A stretch of DNA of 64,000 nt from Hyphomicrobiales bacterium (GTDB taxonomy: Bacteria > Pseudomonadota > Alphaproteobacteria > Rhizobiales > JACESI01), in NCBI GenBank assembly GCA_013911885.1, contig JACESI010000003.1:248001-312000 (forward strand), given 5' to 3'. Shown piece by piece: positions 46,796 through 57,130 of the stretch. How positions within the stretch are numbered: the first letter of the stretch is position 1; each line of letters starts with the position of its first letter. The notes below the pieces were generated by a model. The model worked only from the letters and a program-made list of their open reading frames with translations. It had not been told where the DNA came from and did no database searches. Both the position numbers and the translations under genes were made by a program.

Positions 46796-46832
46796 AAGTC
46801 AGAAATCCACTTAGCAAGACACCGGATTCTGT

Positions 46833-47630
46833 TCAGATTTCCCGAGCCACCTCTCCAGCATCCGTTATGTCTATTTCAGACAGGAAGTCCCGAATCAGTG
46901 AGTGGAAGAGATTCGACTTTTCCAGATGCGCTGCATGCGCCGTTCCGGGGATGACTGACAGCCTTACATCGGAAAGATTGGTCCAAAGCGTTTCGACTTG
47001 CGGCCATCGATAAGACCGGTCTGCATCGCCCCAAACAACAAGAGTCGGCATGTCAAGCTCACGAAGCCCGGCACGACCGTCCCAATCCCCCATTGCCCCG
47101 AGCGCTGCAGCAGCAGCCTGGGGGTTGGCCAACGCACCCAGTTCAGCCACTACCGAGAATCCCCGGGCTTCAACCCCGCGTTTGAACCAGGTCGATCCAA
47201 TCCTGCGGCTTGTGGCTGCGACGCCTTCAGACCGCAGGCGCTCCTGTGAAGTGGTCAGGGGTTCGAACCGGTCCGGCATCAAACCAAGCGGTCCTGTTCC
47301 ATAAAGAACAAGTCCCAGAATACGCCCTGGTCGCATCCGTGCCATTTCCTGAACAACCATGCCGCCCATCGAATGGCCCAACAATACAAACTTCTCTATC
47401 GCCAGTTCATCCAACAGCCTATAAACGGCCTCGGCCATTTGAGTGATGGATTGGCATCCGCACATATCTGCCGCTGCCCCGAAGCCAGGCAAGTTGGGAG
47501 CGATGACATCAAAACAGTTTGAAAACTGTTCAATCTCCTTTCTCCATTGCTCGGCTCCGCCCAAAAATCCGTGGACCATGACAAAGACCGTTCCACTACC
47601 GGCACGAAGATAAGGAAGCTGGGTAGTCAC
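46833..47630 (-). CDS. Alpha/beta-fold hydrolase
   Basis: A 265-residue alpha/beta hydrolase. The oxyanion block is VMVHGFLGGAEQW, the nucleophile elbow GHSMGG (Ser near residue 95), the acid in VVWGDADRSY and the His in IPGTAHAAHLEKS. The start is GTG at 47630, overlapping the dctM stop as GTGA, so it is the last gene of the TRAP operon. It probably hydrolyses the imported compound or a derivative (ester, lactone or amide). Confidence 0.85.
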   Translation of the reverse strand: MTTQLPYLRAGSGTVFVMVHGFLGGAEQWRKEIEQFSNCFDVIAPNLPGFGAAADMCGCQSITQMAEAVYRLLDELAIEKFVLLGHSMGGMVVQEMARMRPGRILGLVLYGTGPLGLMPDRFEPLTTSQERLRSEGVAATSRRIGSTWFKRGVEARGFSVVAELGALANPQAAAAALGAMGDWDGRAGLRELDMPTLVVWGDADRSYRWPQVETLWTNLSDVRLSVIPGTAHAAHLEKSNLFHSLIRDFLSEIDITDAGEVAREI

Positions 47631-48928
47631 CGCATTTGTTCCGGAAGCCACAGCGCAATATCCGGCGCGATTATCAGGATTACTATCAGAACAGCCATCG
47701 CCCCGATAAAAGGTATGCAACCAATGATGACATCACCTATTGAAACTTTGTCGCGGCTGATCGCCTGAATGACATACAGGTTCAGTCCGACAGGCGGTGT
47801 CAGTACCGCAATTTCCATGGTGATAGTGTAAACTACGCCAAACCAGATCAGGTCGAAACCTGCCGCTTCCATGAGCGGGTAAATGGTTGGCAGCGTGATG
47901 AATGTCATCGATACGGGTTCAAGAAACATGCCCAGTATGATGTAAAACACAATCACAATTGCCAGAATGGCATAGGGCGACAGATCAAATGACAGGAATA
48001 AAGCGGTAAATTCCTGGGGCACCCGGTAATAGGTAAGTACAAAGCCAAACAGAACCCCGGCAGATAAAAGTAGGCCCAGATACCCCATTGTACGCATTGT
48101 CGAGAATAGTGCCTGCTTGAACCCATCCCATTTCAGTCCACCGATACCAAACGCAAGGACGATTGTTAGCAATGCAGCCACAGCGGCGGCCTCGGTCGGT
48201 GTCGCAATACCAGCATAAATGGCAACCGTGATCACGAGACCGATTGCTGCAACCGGGCCTATCGTTCGCAGTATCATGGCAACCGGCATCCTGCTCGCAT
48301 TCTCGTTGGAAGGGATGTCTTCGGGTTTGTGGATGCCCCAGACCAGAACCACCAGGACAAATCCCATCACCAGAATAATTCCTGGAATGACGCCCGCGAT
48401 GAACAGATCACCAATGCTCTGGTCGGTGACAATTCCGTAGAACAGAAGGATCAAGCTGGGCGGAATCAAAACAGAAAGTGTTCCGCCTGCCGCAAGTACC
48501 CCTGATGCGAGGCGTGCGCCATATCCCAGCCGTAACATTTCGGGAAGGGCAACGCCCCCAATGGTAAGCGCACCAACCATCGAAGAACCGCATACGGCGC
48601 CAAAGCCGGCACTTGCACCGATGGCACCATAGGCGGCTGACCCTTTTATCCGGACGCCCTGGTGGAGAAACTGGAAAAGCTTCTGGCCTATGTTCGATTT
48701 GCCTATCAGTTCTCCAAGGAACACGAAAAGCGGAACCGCCAGAAGGATATAGTCTATCCATACACCCCACAATTTCAGTTCTGTTGAGACAACGGAGGTG
48801 TTCCAGCCCTGGATGTTCCAGAGAAAAGGTAGCGAGGCCGCAGCTAAAGCGAATGGAATTGGAAGCCCAATCACGATGAAAATCACCAGCAGACTGAGCA
48901 GCCCGATACCGACCGTATACCATTCCAT
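47627..48928 (-). CDS. dctM: TRAP transporter large permease (DctM family)
   Basis: The twelve-helix ion-coupled translocator of a TRAP transporter (433 aa). Family blocks: VPLFVFLGELIGKSNIG, AGFGAVCGSSMVGALTIG, SGVLAAGGTLSVLIPPSLILLFYG and GMFLEPVSMTFITLPTIYPL. Its start overlaps the dctQ stop by one base. It works with the DctQ and DctP products of the same operon to take up an organic acid or related anion. Confidence 0.92.
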   Translation of the reverse strand: MEWYTVGIGLLSLLVIFIVIGLPIPFALAAASLPFLWNIQGWNTSVVSTELKLWGVWIDYILLAVPLFVFLGELIGKSNIGQKLFQFLHQGVRIKGSAAYGAIGASAGFGAVCGSSMVGALTIGGVALPEMLRLGYGARLASGVLAAGGTLSVLIPPSLILLFYGIVTDQSIGDLFIAGVIPGIILVMGFVLVVLVWGIHKPEDIPSNENASRMPVAMILRTIGPVAAIGLVITVAIYAGIATPTEAAAVAALLTIVLAFGIGGLKWDGFKQALFSTMRTMGYLGLLLSAGVLFGFVLTYYRVPQEFTALFLSFDLSPYAILAIVIVFYIILGMFLEPVSMTFITLPTIYPLMEAAGFDLIWFGVVYTITMEIAVLTPPVGLNLYVIQAISRDKVSIGDVIIGCIPFIGAMAVLIVILIIAPDIALWLPEQMR

Positions 48929-49437
48929 CAGGCATCTCCTGGAGCAGGCAGGGACATGATCAGGCGGATCAGTCTCAATGCGACATAAACGGCGAAGAGG
49001 ACTAGGGCCATGGCACCTGGTGCCCAGAAGAGCCAGCGTGACCAGTGCAGAATTTCCGAGGCAACACCTGAATTGAGCGCACGGATCGTTGCGCTTACGC
49101 CCGCATAGGCAAAAAAGAGGCCGACACCCAGCATAATCAGATGATTAATGATGGCGAAAACGTGCTGCGTCCGGGCCGAAAAGCTGTCGATCAACATTGT
49201 CACCTTCGGCATTGCGTCCTCACGCAGCGCAAAGGCCAGTCCGGCAAAAGCAACAGGGAAAAGCAACAACGCCGTGGCTTCCGTAACCATGCGGTCCGGC
49301 TTGCCCAGCCCGTAGCGCGCAAGCACACCGTATGAGATCCAGACCATTTGCACCAGAACAACGGCCCCACCTAGCGCTGCGGCCCATATGGCCATCCGTT
49401 CTATGCCCCGGATCAGGCGGTCCAATCCCGTGATCAT
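48928..49437 (-). CDS. dctQ: TRAP transporter small permease (DctQ family)
   Basis: Four-helix small membrane subunit (169 aa): LGGAVVLVQMVWISYGVLARYG, VTEATALLLFPVAFAGLAFAL, HVFAIINHLIMLGVGLFFAYAG-type helices (read in parts) and a last helix near ALVLFAVYVALRLIR. KPDRMVTEATALLL fits the family's conserved loop. It sits between dctP and dctM. Confidence 0.9.
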   Translation of the reverse strand: MITGLDRLIRGIERMAIWAAALGGAVVLVQMVWISYGVLARYGLGKPDRMVTEATALLLFPVAFAGLAFALREDAMPKVTMLIDSFSARTQHVFAIINHLIMLGVGLFFAYAGVSATIRALNSGVASEILHWSRWLFWAPGAMALVLFAVYVALRLIRLIMSLPAPGDA

Positions 49438-49505
49438 GACAAACCTCTTCTTGTGAACGGAAGAAGCGGTTCTGGAAGTTCCGTAACCGCGCGTCTATCG
49501 ATGGA

Positions 49506-50489
49506 TCAAGGTGCGTGGCTGGCCAGCAGGGCACGAATCTTGCCGGCAAGTTCATCGCCACAGGCCTTATTGACAGTGACGTCCCATTTTTCCTTGACGC
49601 TGGCCAGCAATGCCTTGCGTTGGGCTTCGGGAATTGAAACGGCCTGCCCGCCGCCTGCCATCACTGCATTGCCAACCTGTTGGTCCACCCAGCCCTCATA
49701 TCGCGGCTGAAGCCAGGCTTCGGTTTCCGCTGCTGCTGCAACAAGTGCAGCCTGCTCATCTGCGGTCAGCGCGTCGAACTTCGCCTTGTTCATCATGTAT
49801 TGTATGTTGCCATAGAACAGGTTGGCGTTGACCATGTAGGGCATGACCGACCACAGCTTCCACGACGAATAGGTTGCCACACCCATATTGATGCCGTCTA
49901 CAACACCGCGTTCTGCCGACTGGAAGACCTCTTTGGGCGCAACAAATACCGGCTCACCACCCCAGGTTTGAATCATCATCGATACCAGCGGCCCGATTGA
50001 ACGCACGAGCTTACCGTTGAGGTTGGCAAGATTTTCGATGGGCTCCTCGAACCACCACTCCTGGTCATAGGAATAGTTCGAATTGAACAAGGGTATCAGG
50101 CCCACTTTCCCTGCTTCGCCGCGGATCAGTTCCGCATAGGCTGCATCGAGGGTGATCTGGTTTTCCAAGCTAACTTCAGTTGGATAAAGCGAGGTTACCG
50201 CATAGCATGGCAGCCTGTTGTCGGCGTTGATCCAGGAGATATCCGATACGCCGCCCTGCAGAGAATCCACACCTTCTGACCAGCCATGCAATGTGGATGA
50301 CGGGAATATTTCGATCTTCACGCTCCCGCCGGTCTTTTCGGCGACGAGGCCTGCAAAATGCGCAAAGCCCTCATATCGTATGTCTGCCTCGTTCACATAT
50401 GTACTTAACCGGATGGTGGTTTCAGCCGCAGCAGATGACACCATCAGTGCAGCAAGTGTGAATGCTGTAGTGGTCATGTATTTCGACAT
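49506..50489 (-). CDS. dctP: TRAP transporter substrate-binding protein (DctP family)
   Basis: Periplasmic receptor (327 aa) with signal peptide MSKYMTTTAFTLAALMVSSAAA. The ATG at 50489 has AGGAGAAG just upstream. Family blocks include ISWINADNRLP, GKLVRSIGPLVSMMIQTWGGEPV (the Arg that usually binds the substrate carboxylate) and GINMGVATYSSWKLW. It is the first gene of the TRAP operon, divergent from the LysR gene. Confidence 0.9.
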   Translation of the reverse strand: MSKYMTTTAFTLAALMVSSAAAETTIRLSTYVNEADIRYEGFAHFAGLVAEKTGGSVKIEIFPSSTLHGWSEGVDSLQGGVSDISWINADNRLPCYAVTSLYPTEVSLENQITLDAAYAELIRGEAGKVGLIPLFNSNYSYDQEWWFEEPIENLANLNGKLVRSIGPLVSMMIQTWGGEPVFVAPKEVFQSAERGVVDGINMGVATYSSWKLWSVMPYMVNANLFYGNIQYMMNKAKFDALTADEQAALVAAAAETEAWLQPRYEGWVDQQVGNAVMAGGGQAVSIPEAQRKALLASVKEKWDVTVNKACGDELAGKIRALLASHAP

Positions 50490-50618
50490 TATCTTCTCCT
50501 GGTTGATCGGCAGTCGAGCAGCTTTGTTGCCACCAGCCTTCTTATAGGCTGTGCCGCACAGCATTGCAGGATACTAAGCGGTTAGCTTATGTTTGCGCTA
50601 ATTCAAATATTTCATCCA

Positions 50619-50639
50619 ACTATGCAGAAATTGCATAGT
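50619..50639. promoter_or_regulatory. Candidate LysR operator, divergent dctP-lysR promoter region
   Basis: ACTATGCA (50619-50626) and TGCATAGT (50632-50639) form a perfect 8-bp inverted repeat with a 5-base spacer. It contains a T-N11-A spacing typical of LysR boxes and lies between the divergent dctP and lysR genes. The core ATGCA-N5-TGCAT recurs in front of the PLP-lyase gene. Confidence 0.6.
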
Positions 50640-50683
50640 ACAGTTATTCCATGTGCTAATAAAATGCTCTCTACGGGGATGAA

Positions 50684-51568
50684 ATGGACATCAACTGGCT
50701 TCAGGATTTTGTTTGCCTCGCGCGTACGCTAAATTTCACAAGAGCGGCTGAGGAAAGAAACATTACGCAACCAGCTTTCAGCCGCCGTATAAAGTCGCTG
50801 GAAAACTGGATTGGCGTGCCACTGATCAAAAGATCAAGCTATCCGGTTCAACTTTCCGAGGCTGGTGATCAGTTTTTACCGGTCGCTCGTGCAACCATTG
50901 CAGAACTGACAAATATCTGTCTAACACTTCGCGCTCAAGAACGCGGAAATGCGGCATTCCAGCGCTTCGCCGTTCTTCATACGATCTCTGTTAACTATCT
51001 TTCTCGCCGGATTGGCGAAATGGAACAGACCATACCGAACTTGCGCGTTCGCGTTTTCTCCGACCACCTACGTAACTGTTGTCAGATGCTTTCAGATGGT
51101 GCATGCGATTTTCTGCTATACTACAGCCACAAGGACATACAGCCGATTTTTGACGAGACGCAGTTTTCCCGGAAAAATATTGGTTCTGATATGTTGATCC
51201 CGGTGGCGCAAAGCGATTTTGCTACGAAAAATCACTGGAATTTGGATCGCCCTGTTGCAGATCCTATTCCCTATTTGGGATATGATCCTTCAAGTTTTCT
51301 GGGCACTGTTGTTGAACAGACCATCGGCCAGCGCGGACCGTTACTCTCCCTTTTTTACATGGACGCCCTGACTGAAGCCATTAAGCGTCGCATGCTTGCT
51401 GGCGGCGGAATAGCATGGTTGCCTGAGAGCTCGGTCGCACTCGAGATCGAAGCGGGCGCGGTCGTTCGGGTCGGTGGCAAAAGCTGGGAAGCTGCCCTGA
51501 CGCTTTCCCTCTTTTGTTCCATTGAACGGCTGGATGAGACAGGTCGGATCATGTGGGAAACGCTGTAA
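50684..51568 (+). CDS. LysR-family transcriptional regulator
   Basis: A 294-residue LysR protein: winged helix FTRAAEERNITQPAFSRRI at about residues 18-36, linker helix, then a periplasmic-binding-like effector domain. It is divergent from the TRAP operon and lies 115 bases upstream of the PLP-lyase gene, with matching palindromes on both sides, so it probably controls both units. The effector is probably the imported compound or a metabolite. Confidence 0.9.
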   Translation: MDINWLQDFVCLARTLNFTRAAEERNITQPAFSRRIKSLENWIGVPLIKRSSYPVQLSEAGDQFLPVARATIAELTNICLTLRAQERGNAAFQRFAVLHTISVNYLSRRIGEMEQTIPNLRVRVFSDHLRNCCQMLSDGACDFLLYYSHKDIQPIFDETQFSRKNIGSDMLIPVAQSDFATKNHWNLDRPVADPIPYLGYDPSSFLGTVVEQTIGQRGPLLSLFYMDALTEAIKRRMLAGGGIAWLPESSVALEIEAGAVVRVGGKSWEAALTLSLFCSIERLDETGRIMWETL

Positions 51569-51588
51569 CCTGTCAGTGATCAACTTTC

Positions 51589-51603
51589 ATGCACAATCTG
51601 CAT
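51589..51603. promoter_or_regulatory. Second LysR-type palindrome, upstream of the PLP lyase
   Basis: ATGCA (51589-51593) and TGCAT (51599-51603) with a 5-base spacer repeat the core of the operator at 50619-50639. The position, about 80 bases ahead of the start of the lyase, is suitable for activation. Confidence 0.5.
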
Positions 51604-51683
51604 TATTTCAAACAAAATTCGCATTGGTCTCAAACATGGACTGCCTCTAGTTTGTTCGGGAACATTGAATAGGAACCAGTTTC

Positions 51684-52691
51684 ATGCATCTTGCCCGATA
51701 TCCCCGCCGCTTTCTCGCGCACCTTCCTACACCACTTGAACCTCTCGAACGGTTGAGTCGTGAGCTGGGCGGCCCCGAGATATGGATCAAACGGGACGAC
51801 TGTACCGGCCTTTCCACTGGCGGCAACAAGACCCGCAAACTGGAATTCCTCATGGCCGAGGCAGAGATCCATGGGACGGATTTGGTGATGACCCAGGGGG
51901 CAACGCAATCAAACCACGCGCGCCAAACGGCAGCTTTTGCTGCAAAACTGGGTATGGACTGTCACATCCTGCTTGAAGATCGAACAGGGTCAAACGACGT
52001 CAATTACAACAACAATGGCAACGTCCTGCTGGATCATCTGCACGGTGCGACAACCGAAAAACGCCCCGGCGGCCTCGACATGAACGCGGAAATGGAGAAG
52101 GTAGCAGACCGCTTCCGTGCCGACGGCAGAAAGGTCTACACGATACCGGGAGGAGGCTCGAACCCGACCGGCGCCCTTGGCTATGTGAATTGCGCCTTTG
52201 AAATGCTTGGCCAGTTCAACGACCGGGGCCTCAGGGTGGATCATATTGTTCATGCCACCGGCAGCGCGGGAACACAGGCCGGATTGATTACCGGCCTCAA
52301 GGCGATCAACGCCCAGATCCCACTTCTTGGTATTGGTGTTCGGGCTCCAAAGTCCAAACAGGAAGATAGCGTTTATAACCTTGCTCGTGCTACAGCGGAA
52401 AAACTTGGTTGTCCGGGCATCGTTGCCCGCAAAGATGTGGTTGCCAATACAGATTATGTGGGCGAAGGATACGGCATACCCACACAAGCAGGTCTCGAGG
52501 CAATAGCCATGTTTGCCCAGCTTGAAGCGATCCTGCTCGATCCTGTGTATTCAGCCAAGGGGGCGGCTGGATTGATCGATCTTTGCCGAAAAGGGTTTTT
52601 CTCCAAAGGTGAGAGAGTTGTTTTCCTTCACACCGGGGGATCAGTGGCTCTCTTCGGATATGATGCCGTTTTTGATTTCACCATCGGATAG
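51684..52691 (+). CDS. CuyA / D-cysteine desulfhydrase-like PLP enzyme
   Basis: Fold-type II PLP enzyme (335 aa) of the D-cysteine desulfhydrase / ACC deaminase / L-cysteate sulfo-lyase group. The PLP-lysine is in [14 protein letters not shown] near residue 50, followed by [39 protein letters not shown] and [13 protein letters not shown]. Members beta-eliminate sulfide or sulfite from a cysteine analogue, giving pyruvate and ammonia. The N-terminus [20 protein letters not shown] fits my memory of CuyA, so L-cysteate is a good candidate substrate, but the DcyD reaction cannot be excluded. No sulfite exporter is next to it. Confidence 0.82.
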   Translation: MHLARYPRRFLAHLPTPLEPLERLSRELGGPEIWIKRDDCTGLSTGGNKTRKLEFLMAEAEIHGTDLVMTQGATQSNHARQTAAFAAKLGMDCHILLEDRTGSNDVNYNNNGNVLLDHLHGATTEKRPGGLDMNAEMEKVADRFRADGRKVYTIPGGGSNPTGALGYVNCAFEMLGQFNDRGLRVDHIVHATGSAGTQAGLITGLKAINAQIPLLGIGVRAPKSKQEDSVYNLARATAEKLGCPGIVARKDVVANTDYVGEGYGIPTQAGLEAIAMFAQLEAILLDPVYSAKGAAGLIDLCRKGFFSKGERVVFLHTGGSVALFGYDAVFDFTIG

Positions 52692-53013
52692 AACAATGTG
52701 ACCCGGATCAACGCCTTTGAAACAGAGTTTGGTTCATTGATAAGGGAGGGTTTTTGACTCATCGTGCTCATTCAAAGGAAGCGAAGATGAGACAAGAACG
52801 GGCCGCAGGGCAGTGTCAGCGGAACGGATTTTGGCCATTTGCGGAGGCTACGCCGCCCGAATGGTCTTCTCAAGCCCAGCTCCGCTGACACTGCCCCCGT
52901 GCGCAAGACCAGAATAGGAAAACCTCCGAAACTTCTTAGTCATGCAACTGTAACAAGCATTGAATACACCTCCACATCATCGGTGTGTAATTTTGCGCAC
53001 CCGTACACTGGGG
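52692..53013. other. Intergenic region between the PLP lyase and the ABC operon
   Basis: These 322 bases hold no gene I can support. The notable element is the inverted-repeat structure at 52808-52896. A frame at 52839-53054 runs through it but looks non-coding. Confidence 0.5.
52808..52896. repeat. 89-bp element with perfect 16-bp terminal inverted repeats
   Basis: GGGCAGTGTCAGCGGA (52808-52823) and TCCGCTGACACTGCCC (52881-52896) are exact complements separated by 57 bases. The size and layout fit a miniature transposable element or the fused ends of a lost insertion sequence. No matching target-site duplication is evident in the flanks. Confidence 0.65.
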
Positions 53014-54150
53014 ATGAATTCCGTGACGAACATCAAACTGATCTCTCGCCGTGATGTGCTGGCTGGCGGCGCTGCCGTGCTCGCAATGCCGCTGATCGCA
53101 CGCCATTCCATGGCCTCTTCGGGCGAAGTGAATGTCTTTGCATGGGGTGACTATTTCGCCGATGGAAAGATCACCGATGCCTTCACTCAGGCCACCGGGA
53201 TCAAGGTCAATGTCTCGACCTACGGGTCGAACGAAGAAGCGGCCTCCAAGCTGCGCGCTGCTGGCGGCAAAGGGTTCGACATCCTGTTCCCTTCGGTCGA
53301 CACCCGCCCGAACTATGACGAAGGCAATCTGCTGGCCGAGATCGACGAAACCAAGCTGAAAGTGGCGCAAATCGAGCCAGCCCTGTGGCGCTCGTCGTTG
53401 GAACTGGGTGCTGCCAATCGTGGCAAGCGCTATCTGGTTCCGTTCGACTGGGGCACCGAGGGCATCACCTGGGATTCCAGCGCGGTTGACGTCAAGCCGG
53501 GTGAATTGTCCTACGGCCATCTGTGGGCCGAAGGCATGACCGGCAAGGTCGCCATGCGTCAGAAGTCTGTGCTGGTCAGCCTTGCGATCTATTTGGACGC
53601 CATCGGCGAACTGCCGTCGAACCGCGCCATGGACCTTTACAAGACCGAAGCCGACACCCGTCGCCTGTTTGACTCCTGCGTTGCTTTCGTCGGCAAGAAC
53701 AAAGCAAACATCGGCGCCTATTGGAACAACGCGACCGAGGCAACCGCTGCCTTCACCGATGCTGGATGCACGATCGGCCAGACCTGGGACACCACCGGCA
53801 TCAAGCTGCACACGAATGTTGACGCAAAGTGGCGCTACGGAGCCCCGAAAGAGGGTGCATTGGCCTGGATGGACACTGCTGCCATTCCGTCGGGCGCTGA
53901 AAACGTTGATCAGGCCTATGCTTTCCTGAACTTCCTGATGTCTCCGGAAATCGGCGGCATGTTTGCCAACGCGACCGGCTACAACTCGGCCGCCGTCGGT
54001 ACGGCTGCGCATCTGTCGGATGCCAACAAGGAAGCCTTCGCCTTTGCTTACCCGGGCGATGCGATTGAAAAACTTTGGTGGTGGCCGACGTTCACCCCGT
54101 GGTTCTCGGCGGTGCGTGAAGAGTATGTCGAAAAGCTAACCAACGCGTAG
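53014..54150 (+). CDS. ABC transporter substrate-binding protein, polyamine type (PotD/F-like)
   Basis: Periplasmic binding protein (378 aa) with a Tat-type signal (ISRRDVLAGGAAVLAMPL). The mature protein begins with the PotD-like strand VNVFAWGDYFADGKITDAF and has LVPFDWGTEGITWDSSAV and WMDTAAIPSGAENVDQAYAFLNFLM. The ATG at 53014 is preferred over the frame start at 52960. It is the first gene of an ABC operon; the ligand may not be a polyamine, since the last gene encodes a phosphoesterase. Confidence 0.85.
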   Translation: MNSVTNIKLISRRDVLAGGAAVLAMPLIARHSMASSGEVNVFAWGDYFADGKITDAFTQATGIKVNVSTYGSNEEAASKLRAAGGKGFDILFPSVDTRPNYDEGNLLAEIDETKLKVAQIEPALWRSSLELGAANRGKRYLVPFDWGTEGITWDSSAVDVKPGELSYGHLWAEGMTGKVAMRQKSVLVSLAIYLDAIGELPSNRAMDLYKTEADTRRLFDSCVAFVGKNKANIGAYWNNATEATAAFTDAGCTIGQTWDTTGIKLHTNVDAKWRYGAPKEGALAWMDTAAIPSGAENVDQAYAFLNFLMSPEIGGMFANATGYNSAAVGTAAHLSDANKEAFAFAYPGDAIEKLWWWPTFTPWFSAVREEYVEKLTNA

Positions 54151-54208
54151 TCTTGAACATTGCGGCGCGGAAGTTCAGCTTCCGTGCCGTTTTCGTTGGA
54201 ATTACAAT

Positions 54209-55298
<1,090 letters not shown>

Positions 55299-55306
<8 letters not shown>

Positions 55307-56327
55307 GTTACGCCGCAGCTTCGGTGGACCGCTCTCGGCGCTGATTGTCTTGCTGACGGGCGTCTGGATACTAGGACTCATCGCAGCGCCACAATTAATC
55401 ATGATCGAACAGTCGCTTTGGCGGATGGAGCGACCGCCAGGAGCGGCGGAACTGTCGGTTAAGATTGACGGGCTATACAATCGGCTGGATGTGCTTGCGC
55501 TGGACCGCGCAAGTGCCCCGGATGATGCCAGCAAAGCCGCCAATGACAGCGCGCGCGCCGAAATCGAGGCGGAGATTGCCACGCTGGAGGTGCTGGAAAG
55601 CACGCCCGTGAAAACCTGGACACTCGCCAATTACGGCCAGATGGGGGCTGCACATACCTGGATCTTTGCCAAGACCATTCTGGCCTCGCTCGCGGTCACG
55701 GCCATCGCTTTCGTCGTCTGCTATCCGCTTGCCTTTGCCTTGGCAAAGCTGGAGCCACCGCGTCGGGCGGCCATGATCATGCTGGCGCTGGTGGTGCCCT
55801 ACTCGATCAACGAGTTGCTGCGCGTTTTCGCCTGGCAGATGATCCTGAACAACAATGGCCCGCTGAATGCGGCCTTGGAATTGATAGGGATCGGGCCGGT
55901 TCCGTTTCTGGAAAGCGGCTCGGGCGTTTTTGTGGCGATGGTCTACGCCTATATTCTGTTCATGGTTTTCCCGCTTTATAACGTGCTGGAAACGCTGGAC
56001 AGCAACCAGATCGAGGCCGCGCGTGATCTAGGCGCGGGGACGGTGGAAATTCATCGCAGCATTGTGCTGCCGCATGCCCGCCCCGGAATCGCGGTGGGCT
56101 GCATCATGACGTTCATGTTGTCGGCAGGTTCCTATGCCGTACCCTACATCATGACGCGCGGCATTGCAGAGCCGTGGTTCACCCAGCTGGTTTACAACCG
56201 TTTCTTTCAGGCAACCAACTGGAACGTCGGCGCGGCCTATGCCTTCAGCCTGCTTCTGGTCTGCACCGGATTTGTCTTTGGAATGATGAAGCTTTTGAAT
56301 GTTAGATTGAAGGACATCGCAAAGTGA
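55299..56327 (+). CDS. ABC transporter permease (PotB-like) with a periplasmic helical insertion
   Basis: Membrane subunit (342 aa). After the first helix (SALIVLLTGVWILGLIAAP) comes an unusually long charged, helical segment of about 70 residues (IDGLYNRLDVLALDRASAP, then ARAEIEAEIATLEVLEST) before helix 2. The EAA loop EAARDLGAGTVEIHRSIVLPHA contacts the ATPase. It overlaps the potA-like and potC-like genes. Confidence 0.88.
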
Positions 56328-57130
56328 AGGGGCAAGGCAGCGGGTTTATCCTGCGAGTTTATATGGCGGTGTTCTTCGCCTACATGTTCTTGCCCCTCTT
56401 CATCATGGTCGCAGCAGGGTTCAATGCCTATTCGCCGCCGTCGATCACAGTCTGGCAAGGCTTTACCTTGCATTGGTTTGCTGAACTTGCCGCAGACGAG
56501 CGGATGTGGACTGGTTTGCGCAATTCGCTGATCATTGCGGCTGCGGTCATTGCGCTTTCGCTGCCCATGGGGCTTGCGGGGGCGTTGTTGCTGGGGCGAC
56601 TTGGCGAACGGGCGGCAGGGTTGCTTTATGCCGTCATGGTCTCGCCCCTGCTGACGCCTGGGATCATCCTTGGCATTTCGACCGTGATCTTCTGGCGCAG
56701 TTTCGATGTAGCGGGTGGGTTGTTCACGACGATTCTCGCGCAATCGACCTTCGTTGCGTCCTACGCCATGCTCATGTTTACCGCCCGGCTGCAGCGTCAG
56801 GATCCGACAATCGAAGAGGCCGCCCGTGATCTTGGCGCCACGCCCCTACAATCGTTCTGGAACATAACTTTGCCGTTCCTGCGCCCTACGATCCTAACGG
56901 CTGCGGTAATTGCCTTTCTGCAAAGTTTTGAGAACTACAACACCACGACGTTCGCAATCGGGGGGCAGCATACCCTGGTGACCGAAATCGGATCACGCAT
57001 GCGGTTTGGCCTGTCGCCGATTGTAAACGTGATCGGTATAATGTTCATTCTGGTTACAATCACATTTGCCCTCGTTTGGGGTATTGTCAAAGAGCGCGAA
57101 CGCATCGCAAAACAGAAAACAACATCATGA
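56324..57130 (+). CDS. ABC transporter permease (PotC-like)
   Basis: Second membrane subunit (268 aa): N-terminal helix VYMAVFFAYMFLPLFIMVAAGF, the NSLIIAAAVIALSLPMG segment and the EAA loop EEAARDLGATPLQSFWNITLPFL. The start is GTG at 56324, overlapping the previous stop as GTGA. Its own stop overlaps the start of the PHP gene (ATGA). Confidence 0.9.
   Translation: MKGQGSGFILRVYMAVFFAYMFLPLFIMVAAGFNAYSPPSITVWQGFTLHWFAELAADERMWTGLRNSLIIAAAVIALSLPMGLAGALLLGRLGERAAGLLYAVMVSPLLTPGIILGISTVIFWRSFDVAGGLFTTILAQSTFVASYAMLMFTARLQRQDPTIEEAARDLGATPLQSFWNITLPFLRPTILTAAVIAFLQSFENYNTTTFAIGGQHTLVTEIGSRMRFGLSPIVNVIGIMFILVTITFALVWGIVKERERIAKQKTTS

Noticed and set aside
52839..53054. 71-codon frame ahead of the ABC binding-protein gene
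   Set aside because: It is created by the inverted-repeat element and runs into the binding-protein gene in another frame.
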